Shown here piece by piece: positions 46,301 to 58,300 of a DNA stretch of 64,000 nt (positions are counted from its first letter, which is position 1; each line of letters starts with the position of its first letter). The notes below the pieces were generated by a model, which was not told the origin of the DNA, did no database searches, and saw only the letters and a program-made list of their open reading frames with translations. The DNA lies in the NCBI RefSeq assembly GCF_037042905.1, contig NC_087247.1, forward strand, positions 64,999,420 to 65,063,419. Reading direction: 5' to 3'. The position numbers and the translations under genes were made by a program. Source of the stretch: Lytechinus pictus (Eukaryota; Echinodermata; Echinoidea; Temnopleuroida; Toxopneustidae).

Positions 46301-49300
46301 ACTTTGAAAATGACTATAGAATAATCATTCACAAAAACCACTATTCAAATTAAGATGAAATACTATTCATTGACCCTAAATGACGTTTGACCTTGATCGT
46401 GTGACCGAAACTTGTGCAAGACGATCAATGATACTAGTACTTGATTACTCATATGTCCACATTTCATGAACTAGATCCACATACAGAGCTGCCAAATAGT
46501 ACGATTTTGTCGTATTCCGTACGATTTTTCACTTAAAATACGACACTAAGATATTTCTAAATAAAATATGATTTTACGAAAATATATAGCTATGGGCATC
46601 CGTGTACTATATGTGTGTATCTCTCATTGGCATTTTTGTACATGATTACGTACGTACGTGAGCATTGCTGGAGTGTATTCGAGTGTACGGTTGGCATGTT
46701 ATGACGGAGATAGAGCGAGCATGTGTATTATGTTATACTGACTGGCATATCATATACCGCGCTTCCTATACGTAAATGTGTTTGTGTGCACAACAGGCAA
46801 GTACGATGTGCCCAGCGCTAGCGCAGCCATGGCCAAGCCAGGTACTCAGGTGTGCGCATGTGCATGCATATGCATGTACTGTGTGCAAATCTCGCGGCGC
46901 TCTACCATCTTTGGTGCGAATCTAAATTCACTAGCGCGCTGGCGATATTGCTTCGACTTCGTACTCGTCTTCTTGAGCATTGTCGTTGTGCGTTGTCTGT
47001 GATCATTGTGTTGAATAATTTATGTAATATTCATGACATCGAAAGGATCTGGATCATCACGGAGACAAACATTCCTATCCGAATATACGACTAGGTGGCC
47101 ATGCATAGTGGCCAGCAAGAAGAACAATTACACCGCTTGATGTACGGCATATGCATGTGAGTTCTCAATATCGCAAAGAGGTGCAAAGGACATCACCTTG
47201 CACCTAAGTCGGCTGAAGCATCTACAAGCTGTGGAAGCCATGAAAAACGTGACAACACTTGCTACATTTTGGACAAAAACAAATTTTTCTGTTATCAGAG
47301 CAGAGACGCTGATAGCGAATTTTTTTATAGAACATAACTTGCCCTTTGCAACGGCAGATCATTTTACCCAACTTGTTAAGGTCATGTTTTCAGACAGAAG
47401 AATTGCAAAGAAGTTCGCATCAAAACGAACAAAAACAACAGCCATTGCGAGGACCCTTGGACAAACAGTAAAAGGTATGTGTAACTGTTCGACCTAATTA
47501 TGCTTCTGAATGTTTTTATGTTTTACTTTTATTTTAAATTATTTGCTGGTCTTATCGTGAATTTTGCCCCCTCTCTTGCTAAGCATGTAGTCGCGTGGTG
47601 TAACTTGACTGTTAGAGTCGATTGCAAATCCTTTTTCCCTGCCACTGGCATCAGAAATAAACGGCGAGTGAAGGGAGTGGGGACAGAAATGACTTGGCAT
47701 TAATATATCGGAATATATTGCCGCCTGACTGAATGAACTCGTAGTCATAGATCTAGATCTACATACATGACATACCATGACAATGACGTTACCAGCAAAG
47801 GCAAAGCCTTTATTAATTAACCAGCATCGCCATCGGTTGATTTCATAGGCCACAGTTTACGGTGCGAAAGCACAGTGCCAATGGCAATGCTCATTTGCTT
47901 CCTACCAATACCATGATCAAAATGAAATTTTGTAAAAACTTAGTGTGCATTTTGCATGGTGCCTATAGTCATGCCTATACTATAGTTGCACCTAGTTACA
48001 ACTTGTGCCTAGTTATCTGATGATAACCTGGCATGCGTGTAAGTGCTATTTGCAGGGAAAGATTGTTTAATGTCCCACATGAAATTTCTATGTGTGGGGC
48101 TGTTGTTAAATTTCACAATGGTCCCACATATAGAAGTTTTATGTTTTAAATGAATGGGTTGAACAATTCGGTTGAACAGTCTGAACTAACAGAATATTTA
48201 CGTGTGTTGAGGAACGGAGGTTTTTAGTCTTTAAAATATCTCTTAGACTTAGTCTCATTATTTCATTTTATTTGTACATTGCAGGGGACATATTCAACAA
48301 GATAGGGAGGAACCCTTCTCAATCTCAACAGATGGTACATGTAGTTCTGACAGTGGGGCAGAAGAGCAACTGTACCCCATACTAGTGAGGTAGTTCGATG
48401 ACGATGTTCAACATGTTGTGACTGTTCTCTTAGAAATAGCTACGACGAAGGAAACTTCCACTGGAAAGAACATCTTTCAACTTCTTGATAAAGTTCTCAC
48501 AGAGCATGAGATTTCGTGGAAAATGTGACATGATTCTCATCGGATAATGCTGCAGTTATGATTGGAGTTCACAATGGGGTAGCTGCTTATATTATACAAA
48601 AGAATCCTGAAGTATAGATTAATGGCTGTGTGTGTCATTTACTCCATCTTGCGGCTGAGAAAGGAGCTCAACAACTTCCAATATCTCCGGTTGATCTCTT
48701 GATACCTATTTACTATTATCTCGAAAAGTCTAGCAAAAGGCACAAAGCATTTCGTGCTGTGCAGTCCTGCTGTGACGTCTAGCAGCATGCAATTCTCAAA
48801 CATGTGTGCACCAGATGGTTGTCCCTTGAGCAGGCCTTGGAGAGACTTCTTGAACAATGGGTTCCTCTGGTTGAGTTCTTTCGGAGTGAATCTGAAACTT
48901 CATCATCTTCTGCACCAAAGAAGAGGGGTGACCAGCTGAAGACCACTTCTACAGATGTTAAACCGCAACCCCAGCAAAAGAGCAGCATTAGTTCCTAGTC
49001 TGTGTCTGGAAAAGCATGCACAAGTTCGGAATCGTCATCTGCATCAAAGAGAAAGATTGAAGATGACTCCCATCAGAGTAGCGGTAAATATGTGAAGACT
49101 TCTACTAGTGGTCCTCAAGTTCATCCACCTCCCCAGAAGAAGGGCTCTGGCTTTCCCCTTCATGCTGCCAAAACTACAGTTACAAAGCCTGCATCTTGAA
49201 AATCAAGCTCTACTTTTGCATCTATGTTGGAGTCATCAACAAGTAAAGCTGCAGTTGGCCACAAAAACTTTGTTTTCAGGTGTTACAACTCCAAGTACTT

Positions 49301-52300
49301 CTTCTTGTCCTTCTACTTCTTCCATCGGGAAGAGAGCCAGTGTGAGTAATGTGACAAGAAAAAACAACTCCTTGCAAGTACCACAGTTGGATCAGGAAAG
49401 AAAAAAACTCCAAGTGCTAGAATGCCAACATCAAGTTCTAGTGGTACAACATTATCAAAGAAGACAGGTCAACTGTTTGCAGGCACAAAGGTAACCCAGA
49501 GAGCTCCGGCCCGCAGATGACTCAGATGACGGGCCGGAGCTCTCTGGGTTAGCACAAAGGGTGCTGTAAGCAAGACCTCTCAAGAGGTCATAGTTACATC
49601 TAAGGCAGGTGCTATTTATGACAAACTGACAGATGATGAGAACAAACTCTATTGCCTGTTTCTCCACCACAACATCCCTTTGTTCACCAGACTGAATTTA
49701 GAGCTCCAAGAAGAATTACCTAAGATTTATGTCCTACTTGACAGACTGCAAGCCTTTCTTCAAAGTGCTCCGACAAGCTTTGTTAAGCCTAAAGTGCTGA
49801 TGACATCTTCACAAGAGTGTGATTACAAATGCACTGACAATCAGCGTGATGACAAGGATCTGGTGATTGGTTCTAAAGTGAGGGGGTTCCTGCAAAGTGG
49901 ACACTTCAGTGATGGCCAGAAAAGGAAGTCCTTCTCATCAGTGAGACAGTACTACATGTAAATGTCAGTTTGCAATTATGTGGTAACCAAATTTCCGATG
50001 AAGGATCCGCTACTCGTGCATGCTAGAGTGGCTAATATTAAGAGACAACAGGAAATACCCTTTGCATCAGTGGAGTATTTTATTAGGAGATTCCACTTCA
50101 TGGAAGATGAAATTGACAATGTGGAACTGGAATATGCCTCCTACCAGAGTGATCCTGCTGTAGACAAGATTGATACAGAAAAAGCAGACTTGGCATGCGT
50201 GGCAGTATCTCAGCTCAAAGATCCATCCAGTGGGCAGTTGTGCTATGCTCATCTAGTTAAAGTCATGATGCTGATTCTGTCTATCTCTCATAGTAATGCA
50301 TCTGACGAAAGGCTTTTCAGTATGGTGAGAAAGAATAAGACAGAGTTTAGGTCCAGTCTGAGTACCGGTACTACAACATTAAGTGATATTCTCACTCAAA
50401 AGGCAACATGCCAATGTAAAGGACAAAACTGCTTTGAAATTAAATTCAGCAATAATCTATTAAGTGCAAAGGAGCAGCGACTATCAGCAGCTGCATCAGG
50501 GTCCCACATTTAAATGAGGTAACCTATCAGCCATGCATGTAATTACGTTACTAAATGAAGATCCTATGATTTTACCCCCTAATCCTATTCATACCTGTCG
50601 TATACATTATATACATGTAAAAATTACAGTGAGCACAACAAAATAAGGAGATGTATAGTAGGAAAGTACACGACGGGTATGATTATGATTTTTTGTCTAA
50701 AAATATGATTTTTGGGGTGAAATGATATTTTTGGTCAAGTGTGGTTGGCAGCTCTGCATATACATGTACTTTCAGAGTTATATTTTAAAAACTTAGCCTT
50801 GGTTAAGATTTCGTTTTGATTTCCCCAACATAATCTAAGTTCATTAACCCTAAATGACCTTTGACCTTGGTCGTGTGACCTGAAACACACAAATGATAAA
50901 ATTACTCTTATGTCCAAGTTTCATGAACCAGATCCATAAACTTTCAAAATTATAATGGCAATTCAACAAATACCCCCAAAAGGCCAAAGTTCAATAAACC
51001 TAAATACAATGAGACAAATAAACTAAATCTCATTCATCTGAATATGATTCTGGCGGTTTGTTTTCACTTTGTTTTAACAGATTAAAATAATACAGACATT
51101 TAGCTAACATACTCATCCTTTATAATAAAAAATAAAATATGAACAAGTGGAACGCCTCTGGCAGTCTCGCCTGCATTACATATTTCAATATAGCAGCAGT
51201 GCAACTTCACAATAACAATAAACACAGTATTTATTTTGCACCATCTATCTAGTACGGTAAACCATTCCGAGGTGCAGGATGAAGGATGAATTATTTTACA
51301 AAAAGAGAGGGGGGAAAAAGGTATTCAATAAATATAAAATCCTAAGTTCATGACCTTTGACCTCAACTACCATACTTATTTTTATCATTTGTGATATCCA
51401 ATATATCCAACATCCAATGTAGGTTTCATTTTATGTAATTAGGTGATCTGTCGATCGACAGATCAACTCTTAATTTCGTACGAATTTTCTTTTTTATTTA
51501 TTTATTATTTATTTTTATTTTCCGCCCTATTCTTGTTAGCACAGAATCTCCAAGTCTACATCATCAATTATCTTCAAAATATCATCAGATATGGGGACTC
51601 ATCATGTGATGTGTATAAAGCAAGTTTAAGGTCAAAAGGTCATCATGACGTCATCTAGACGCCATTTTGTAAAATCACAGTTTCAATCATATCTTCATTA
51701 TCAATTATCAAAAATTAACAATATTTACATCACATTAACTTCAGGTCAAGGGTCAACTGTCCATGTCATCAAAGGTCATGTAAAGGTCACGACGTGCGCG
51801 TACGCGCGCGTCAAAATTTTAAAATGCTCAAAATCACTTTTTGACCAAAGTAGAGTACGAATCAGGTCATTTTAAGCATTTCAAAAATTTGCGCGCACGT
51901 AACGGCACTATACAACATAGTATCGGTATTTTTTTTAATATCAATGCATTGATTATATAATTCTGAGTAATTTGATACCTTGATCAACCTTCTACGACAA
52001 GTAATAACGGAATTAGCCTCCATCAAAGTTTACAGCACGCACGCGCGCGCGCACTAACCATAGACAATATATGTGCAAAAACATGCCTTTACAAAACTCA
52101 TTATAGCTCTTCAGGTAGTCCGTTGACCCCCAATTTTTTTTTCATATTCGAATAGAGTATGGACGGGAGATATGATTTCATGTCACATTTGACCCGAAAT
52201 TTTATCATGACGTCATCAAAATGGCGTCGGAACTCAAAATTCCCATTTTGCTACTAATGACGTCATCACAATTATGCAAATTTGACTCTAAGTTCGTAAA

Positions 52301-55300
52301 TATTGGTCAATTTTCGCTCAGTTTCTTATATATTGTAGCTGAGGACATATTCTTTCTAATGTAATGGCTATATTTACATTTAAAGGAACGGATCATCCTG
52401 AAAAATGGCAAGCTATAGAGGCATGTCATTTTCGCTCATTTTGTGTGCAATCTCTATGGGAAATGACTTTTTCTCAAAACTGGATTTTACATTCCTCTAT
52501 ATCGCGAGCCATATCTCCATTTCTTTTTGTCGGTTTTCTCTGAGCTTGGGGTATGTTGTAGCTGAGATTGTAAGCTATCGAAGTGTCGTCTCCATTTTCC
52601 GATCAGATGCCGGGATCATGCCCGTATTTCACTTGCAAAATTGGATTTGAGATCATCTCAATTTGCTATGTGTAAAGTCTATGGGAAATAGTGCTTATGT
52701 GTATTAGTCTATGGGAAATAGTGTAGCTCAGTTGGTAAGGCATCAGACTTGCAATCCTAAGGTCGAGGGTTGGAACCTCGGGGTGAACATTTTTTTTTTT
52801 TTTCTTTTTCTTTTCAACATTTCACAAATGGTCCTTCATGACCATTACAAGGTATATAACTTAAAACATTGCACAATAAAATAGTTTTAAAAATCCTTTT
52901 AATATAACATGTACATGTACCATGTGTATCATTTACACCTATTTTCCAAAGTTTCTAATTTCTTTCTTTTCAAGAGTATTCAACACGTTCTTTTCGTAAG
53001 AGAAGTTCAGTTTTCATCATGATGATCATATTGATCTCAATAAACATGCTGATTGTCTTCCTGATCATGAAATCAGAGACAGATCACCTAATTCGTCCTC
53101 ATGACGAATTAAAATTCTAGTTAAATTTTTTTTTGAACAAAATATGAATTCTTATCCAAGGAACTGACATGACTTTTGACCTTGACCCAGTAACCTGAAA
53201 TAATACTCTTCTAATTTCTAACACCTGTCAACCATTATATCCCTGTTTAACATATGTAATACCGAATAATGATTTCAAAACTGCCATGAAAATTCAAAAT
53301 CTTATTACAGATCATCATTTTTTAAGCCTTAAGGGGATATCAGTTTACTGAACCTGCAATTGGATTTTGACCTTTGACTAGTGGCCTCAAGTCACAAAAT
53401 ATTCATCAATTTGCCGATTTTATAGAGTAGGGATGCATATTTTCAAATTATCTTGAAGATTCAAAATCTGAACCGCTAAGTTTTTTATATTGATACTACA
53501 TGTACATGGTCAAAGTTCATTGACCATAAATGACTTTTGACCTTGATCATGTGACCCAAAACTCATTCCAGATCATTAATGACACTTGAATATTATTATG
53601 TTCAAATTTCATAAGATAGGTAGTTGTGATGACATGACAAAAACTTAACCTTGGTTAAGATTTCATGGTTGACGCCGCCCCTGCTGCCGCTGTAAAAAAA
53701 AGCAGCACCCATGGTACTGCTCTGCTATGAGGGAGAGACAAAATTGTTCCTATAGTATTTTTCATTGATCTTACCTGCAATGTCCCATAACTGAAGCCTC
53801 ACAATGTCCTGTTTGGATCTCTCTATCTTCTTTAGTGCAAAATCAACTATGGATAAACAAAACACGTAGAGATTCCTGTCTAGCTTCTTTTATGATGACT
53901 ATGATGATGAGGGGGGGGGAGCAGGACGAGGGGGATGATGAGGATGATGATAAATAAAGCTGATATGAATACAACTTTGGAAGCTCAATTGTTTTCTGAA
54001 CATCATTGTATAAAATCTGAAATTGTTTTTAGAAGTATAGTGCGTTCATATTGTAGCACTCATGTCTGTCTGTCAGATATGATACTCCTGGTGCTCTGCA
54101 ATCATTAAAAAAAACAATAAACATATTCAGGTAATTTTAATTTCATTGTTTGTTTGTTTCAATTTTAGTTATCTATTTCATTTCTTTCCCTGGTATCCTT
54201 ATCATGACACAATTTAACCCAAACTGCTGCATTTTTTAAGGTCATTGGCAGAGGAAACTGTGTTCATGATTGTAAATAAAGAGGCTTTAATAGGAGGAAA
54301 TTATAATTTGTTAACAAATTTTTGTCATTACTAAGCCACGATGAACTGGAATACAAATACCCTTGATCTTCTTCTCTCTGACTCATTAATATGAAAATGC
54401 CGTCCGCTGTGGACAATAGATAGTAAGTAAAGAGGCTTGAAGAGGAGGAAATTATAATTTGGTAACAAATTTTCGGCATTACTCCTATTTGTTTAAGATC
54501 GCTATGCTCGATCTGTAATGAAAATCATAAGTCAGAAAAAAATGTGAACCAGTGGGATTGGAACCTGCCATCTACTGCTTTCATGTGTTCATGATTATCT
54601 ACCAACCAGTAACTGTCATTGCAAATTAACAGCTCAGATGAATTTAAGATAGACCAGAGTCATGAATTTCTGTACCAACGAAAGTCATCCCATGATTATG
54701 TCTAGCTCAATCCACTTTTTTCCAGTATTCCCACCAAACAAGTGACAATAACATGCTAGCCAGGGGGGGGGGGGGGGTGGGGGGCAGTCCTCCCCCCAAC
54801 GTCCCCAGAAAGAAAAATAAGGCAAAAGGGATTTTGTGTCTCGCCCACTTACGGAAATAACCAGAAATATCGTGATTTGCGAGGGTACGCAACGGAATTA
54901 TATCGAAACTTCATTGTGAAATGACTGGGATGGAATAATACTTGTCATAAGAGTCTTGCATGTAAACTTTAATGTTGACCTCAAAATGAACTTTAACCAT
55001 TCCATGTGACCTCCCAACACAATAGCATGCAGGTCCCCTAAGTACATCTACCATCCAAGTTTGGTTGAAAAGTGATTTATGGTTGCAGAGTTATGTGTCA
55101 TAAGAGAGTCTTGCACAGAAACTTAATGTTGACCTGAAAATGACCTTTGACCTTATCATGTGACCTCTGACTGCAGCATGACATGCAGGTCTCATAACTA
55201 CATCGACAATCCAAGTTTTGGTGAAAAGTGACTTGCGGTTGCAGAGTTGTGTCATACATGTAAGAGAGTCTTGTATGTAAACTTTAACGTTGACCTGAAA

Positions 55301-58300
55301 ATGACCTTTGACCTTACCATGTGACCTCCGACTGCAGCATAACATGCAGGTCCACCAAGTCCATCTACCATCCAAGTTTGGTTGAAAAGTGACTTACGGT
55401 TGCAGAGTTAGGTGTCATAAGAGTCTTGCATGTTAACTATAACGTTGACCTGAAAACGACCTTTGACCTTACCATGTGACCTCCGACTGCAGCATAACAT
55501 GCAGGTCCCCCAAGTCCATCTACCATCCAAGTTTGGTTGAAAAGTGACTTACGGTTGTGGAGTTATGTGTCATAAGGTTTGTGACTGACGGACAACAGAC
55601 GACATTTGGATCCCTAAGTCTCGCCTTCACCTCTGGTGGGCGAGACAAAAAAAGAAGGGAAAAAAGAGGAGAAAAGGAAAATCGAAGGGAGGAAAGGGAA
55701 CAAAGGTATAGCTTTGTCTGTTTTTCTTTTTATTCTTTTATTTTTTTCTCAAAAAAATTACCTTAACCAAACTAGTACTTCACTCTCGCTCTAAATTTAT
55801 ATATTTTGCTTCTGCACTTTGCACAATTAAATGACAATATTGTAGTTCTGCTTTGTTTCCCTCATCCTTTCTGTTACCTTGTTTTTCCACCTCGGCTATA
55901 TGAAGAGTGTGTTTCTTGTCAGTCAAAGATCAAATGTATACATTAGGGCATGAAATTAGAATAAGGTTAGGCCGAAGTATAAGTTATCTCTTTTTTCATA
56001 TTGATCACGCAAAATTTCCGCACTCCTGGTCGGGTCGGCCCTGGGTGGGTAAAATCTTTATATCAATTTCTGCCGTCACCCAGAAATGGGCGATTCCAGG
56101 GTCATGGACATTACATTTGGACCAATTTTTCTGCTTTAAGTGGTATATTTAGGACTCATTTCTGAACTCTGCAGTTTGGGTTTGTTAATTGATTATTGTA
56201 GCTGGAGCAAATTTCTACCTCTCATCAATTTTTTATGGGAATCCATCACTAATTATTACGACAGGAGTTATGTAAATGAACGTCATGGACATTACGCAGA
56301 AAAAACACGTTTTGCACACTATTAAAGTTCAACTCAAAAACTCTCTGAATTAAGAGTTCATTTCAATTGCAAAGCAGTATAGTGTTTATGGTTAGAGATA
56401 ACTCTACAAGAATATGAAAACCAAATTGCAATAGTATCTTCCACAACTTTGGCAGGTCACTCAAAAGAACGTCATGGACATTACGGTGCATCACTATGTC
56501 ATGTCCATGACGCTCATTGGCATATTTTGCATTTGGGTATGATTTCTTTTTTTCTGCTCAAGAGATTGCTTGTGATAAACTAAAATAGGATTTGAAGTAT
56601 CAATAATATAATCCTTTTTACTTAGGAGTAACAAAACTTATTAAGGGGCCATTCCACAGAGAGCAAGACCGCTGAAAGACCTTCAAAGACCATGAATTTT
56701 GGTCGATCTTACAGAGGTCTCTCAATGAACCTACAATGGTCTTTGAGGTCTTACACGAGTCCTGACCAATCTTTCAGCGGTCTTCGTGGTCTTCATGGGC
56801 TCCAAAACTTTTTGAAACGGTTCAAAACAGTCTTACAACGGTCTAACAAGAAAATGGCCTTTCAGTAGTCTTTCAGCGGTCTTTCAGTAGTCTTTCGATG
56901 AACTTTCAAAGGTCTTAATAGTCTTTCAATGATCTTTTGGCAGTCTATCAAGATTTTTGCGGAGATCACTGTAAGACTCTTGAGAGATCATTGAAAGATC
57001 ATTGAAAGATCATTGAAAGACCATTGAAAGACCAGGCAAAGTCCATGGAAAGAATTCTGAAAGATCACTTGTTGCATAAAAGATCTCTGAAAGACCATTG
57101 AAAGATCTCTGTAAGACTACTCTAAGACCAGTAAGACAAGAAATATCCATCAGTCTTTCAGAGTTCTTTGAGGGGTCTTTCTGAGCCATTCCACAGAGAT
57201 GACAAATTTCAGTGATCTTGAAGACCGCTGTAAGACCTCATCAATTTAAGTCGCTGTAAGACCTCATCAATTTAAGTCTTTCAGTGGTCTTTCAATGGTC
57301 TCCGTTCTGTGGAATGGGGGCCTAACCGGTAGCATAAAATGTCATGGACATTACATTACATTGCAAAGTCAATGGAGGAAAATTAACAAAGAAAATACTA
57401 CCCTTCAAAACTATTAACAACATTTATGGAAAATGGGGAAAAGACTTAAATTAAGTTAGATCTGAATGGCCCAGACACTATTCTTCACTTACCAGTTGAA
57501 AATGACTGGAAATGAATTTCAAATTTTTAGATGTCAGGACCACTTATCATGGAATCGCCCATATGTACATTTTTTTGTAGGCCACTTCTCCCAATTTTCA
57601 GCTCATTACTAAACAACCATATTTTGGAGCAAACAGGTTCCTCATTTAAAAAGAGGAAGGTATAAAATTTGTGTCATATTAAATAAAAAAGTACAATATT
57701 TCTATCAAATTCTATGAAAAAACTTCATGTCATTTCCCTGCACATTCATCTCCTGTCTTGTTTTGCACCCTCAGTTTTAAACTTTGAATGACACTTAAGT
57801 TTCTTAATCATTAAAAATGAAGCGCTTCAGGATGAGTCAAAAAAATTATACATCATTTTTATATATAATTTCAATAGATCACAGGAGTTTCAACTTTTTG
57901 CGCTCTATTTTCCTTGTAATGAAGTTCAATAATCTTAAAATATCAATTGAATTAGAGCCGATGGGGTATTAGGGATATCTACATTTGATGAAACATCCGC
58001 CCTTTGAAATTTCAGTTTCATTGCTCTGCACGGGGAGGATCTTCCTCCCGGCATATACCCTTATTCTCCTCTGCTTTGCAAGTTAAAGAAATGCCCTGTC
58101 GCAAAATTGTTTGTAATCAAATCAGATCTTTCCAAGGGAAGCATGCAATATAACTTAGAGAATACCTTTTTCCCGGGACCCTTTTATTAAAAAAGTTATA
58201 AAATGCTTAAGCTTTCGCGTTTTGCGCGAGGTTATTATTACTTTATTTTCCTCCATTTTATCCCTTTTGAAAATCACTTTTGAAAACAAGGTTCAAAATC

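Larger units (their letters stand above)
46484..50756 (+). mobile_element. hAT-type DNA transposon, 4273 bp
   Basis: Inverted ends CAGAGCTGCCAA (12 bp, perfect) are at 46,484 and 50,756. Inside both ends ACGATTTT/ATGATTTT-type words repeat. The flanks match only partly as an 8-bp duplication (CCACATAC against GCATATAC, 6 of 8, with an offset of one base), which fits decay. It carries a hAT transposase relic on the + strand. It sits inside family A copy A4, within Rab intron 3. Confidence 0.85.
46239..51013 (-). mobile_element. Family A repeat copy A4, split by a hAT transposon
   Basis: On the - strand the 3' end of family A is at 46,239 (+ strand ACAAGTGGAGCCCCTCTGGC). The monomers run to 46,483, stop at the hAT element and resume at 50,757. 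They hold a perfect TGACCTTTGACCT at 50,855-50,867. The 5' hairpin is reduced to GTCTCATTG near 51,010. Confidence 0.75.
51143..53739 (-). mobile_element. Family A-like copy A5, split by a Helentron-like element
   Basis: The 3' end on the - strand is at 51,143 (+ strand ACAAGTGGAACGCCTCTGGC, then AGTCTCGCCTGCAT). The 5' end near 53,739 has GCTCTGCTATGAGGGAGAGAC with the neighbouring GCAGCGGCGTCAACC-type text, as in family A. Monomers are diverged (ACTTTTGACCTTGACC near 53,170 and 53,530). The interval 51,437-53,120 is a separate insertion. Confidence 0.65.

Noticed and set aside
46484..50756. hAT element still active
   Set aside because: At least five stops, frameshifts and a foldback insertion break the transposase.
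52722..52790. Functional tRNA-Ala(TGC)
   Set aside because: The anticodon stem is mispaired, the T loop lacks the invariant TTC and no acceptor stem closes.
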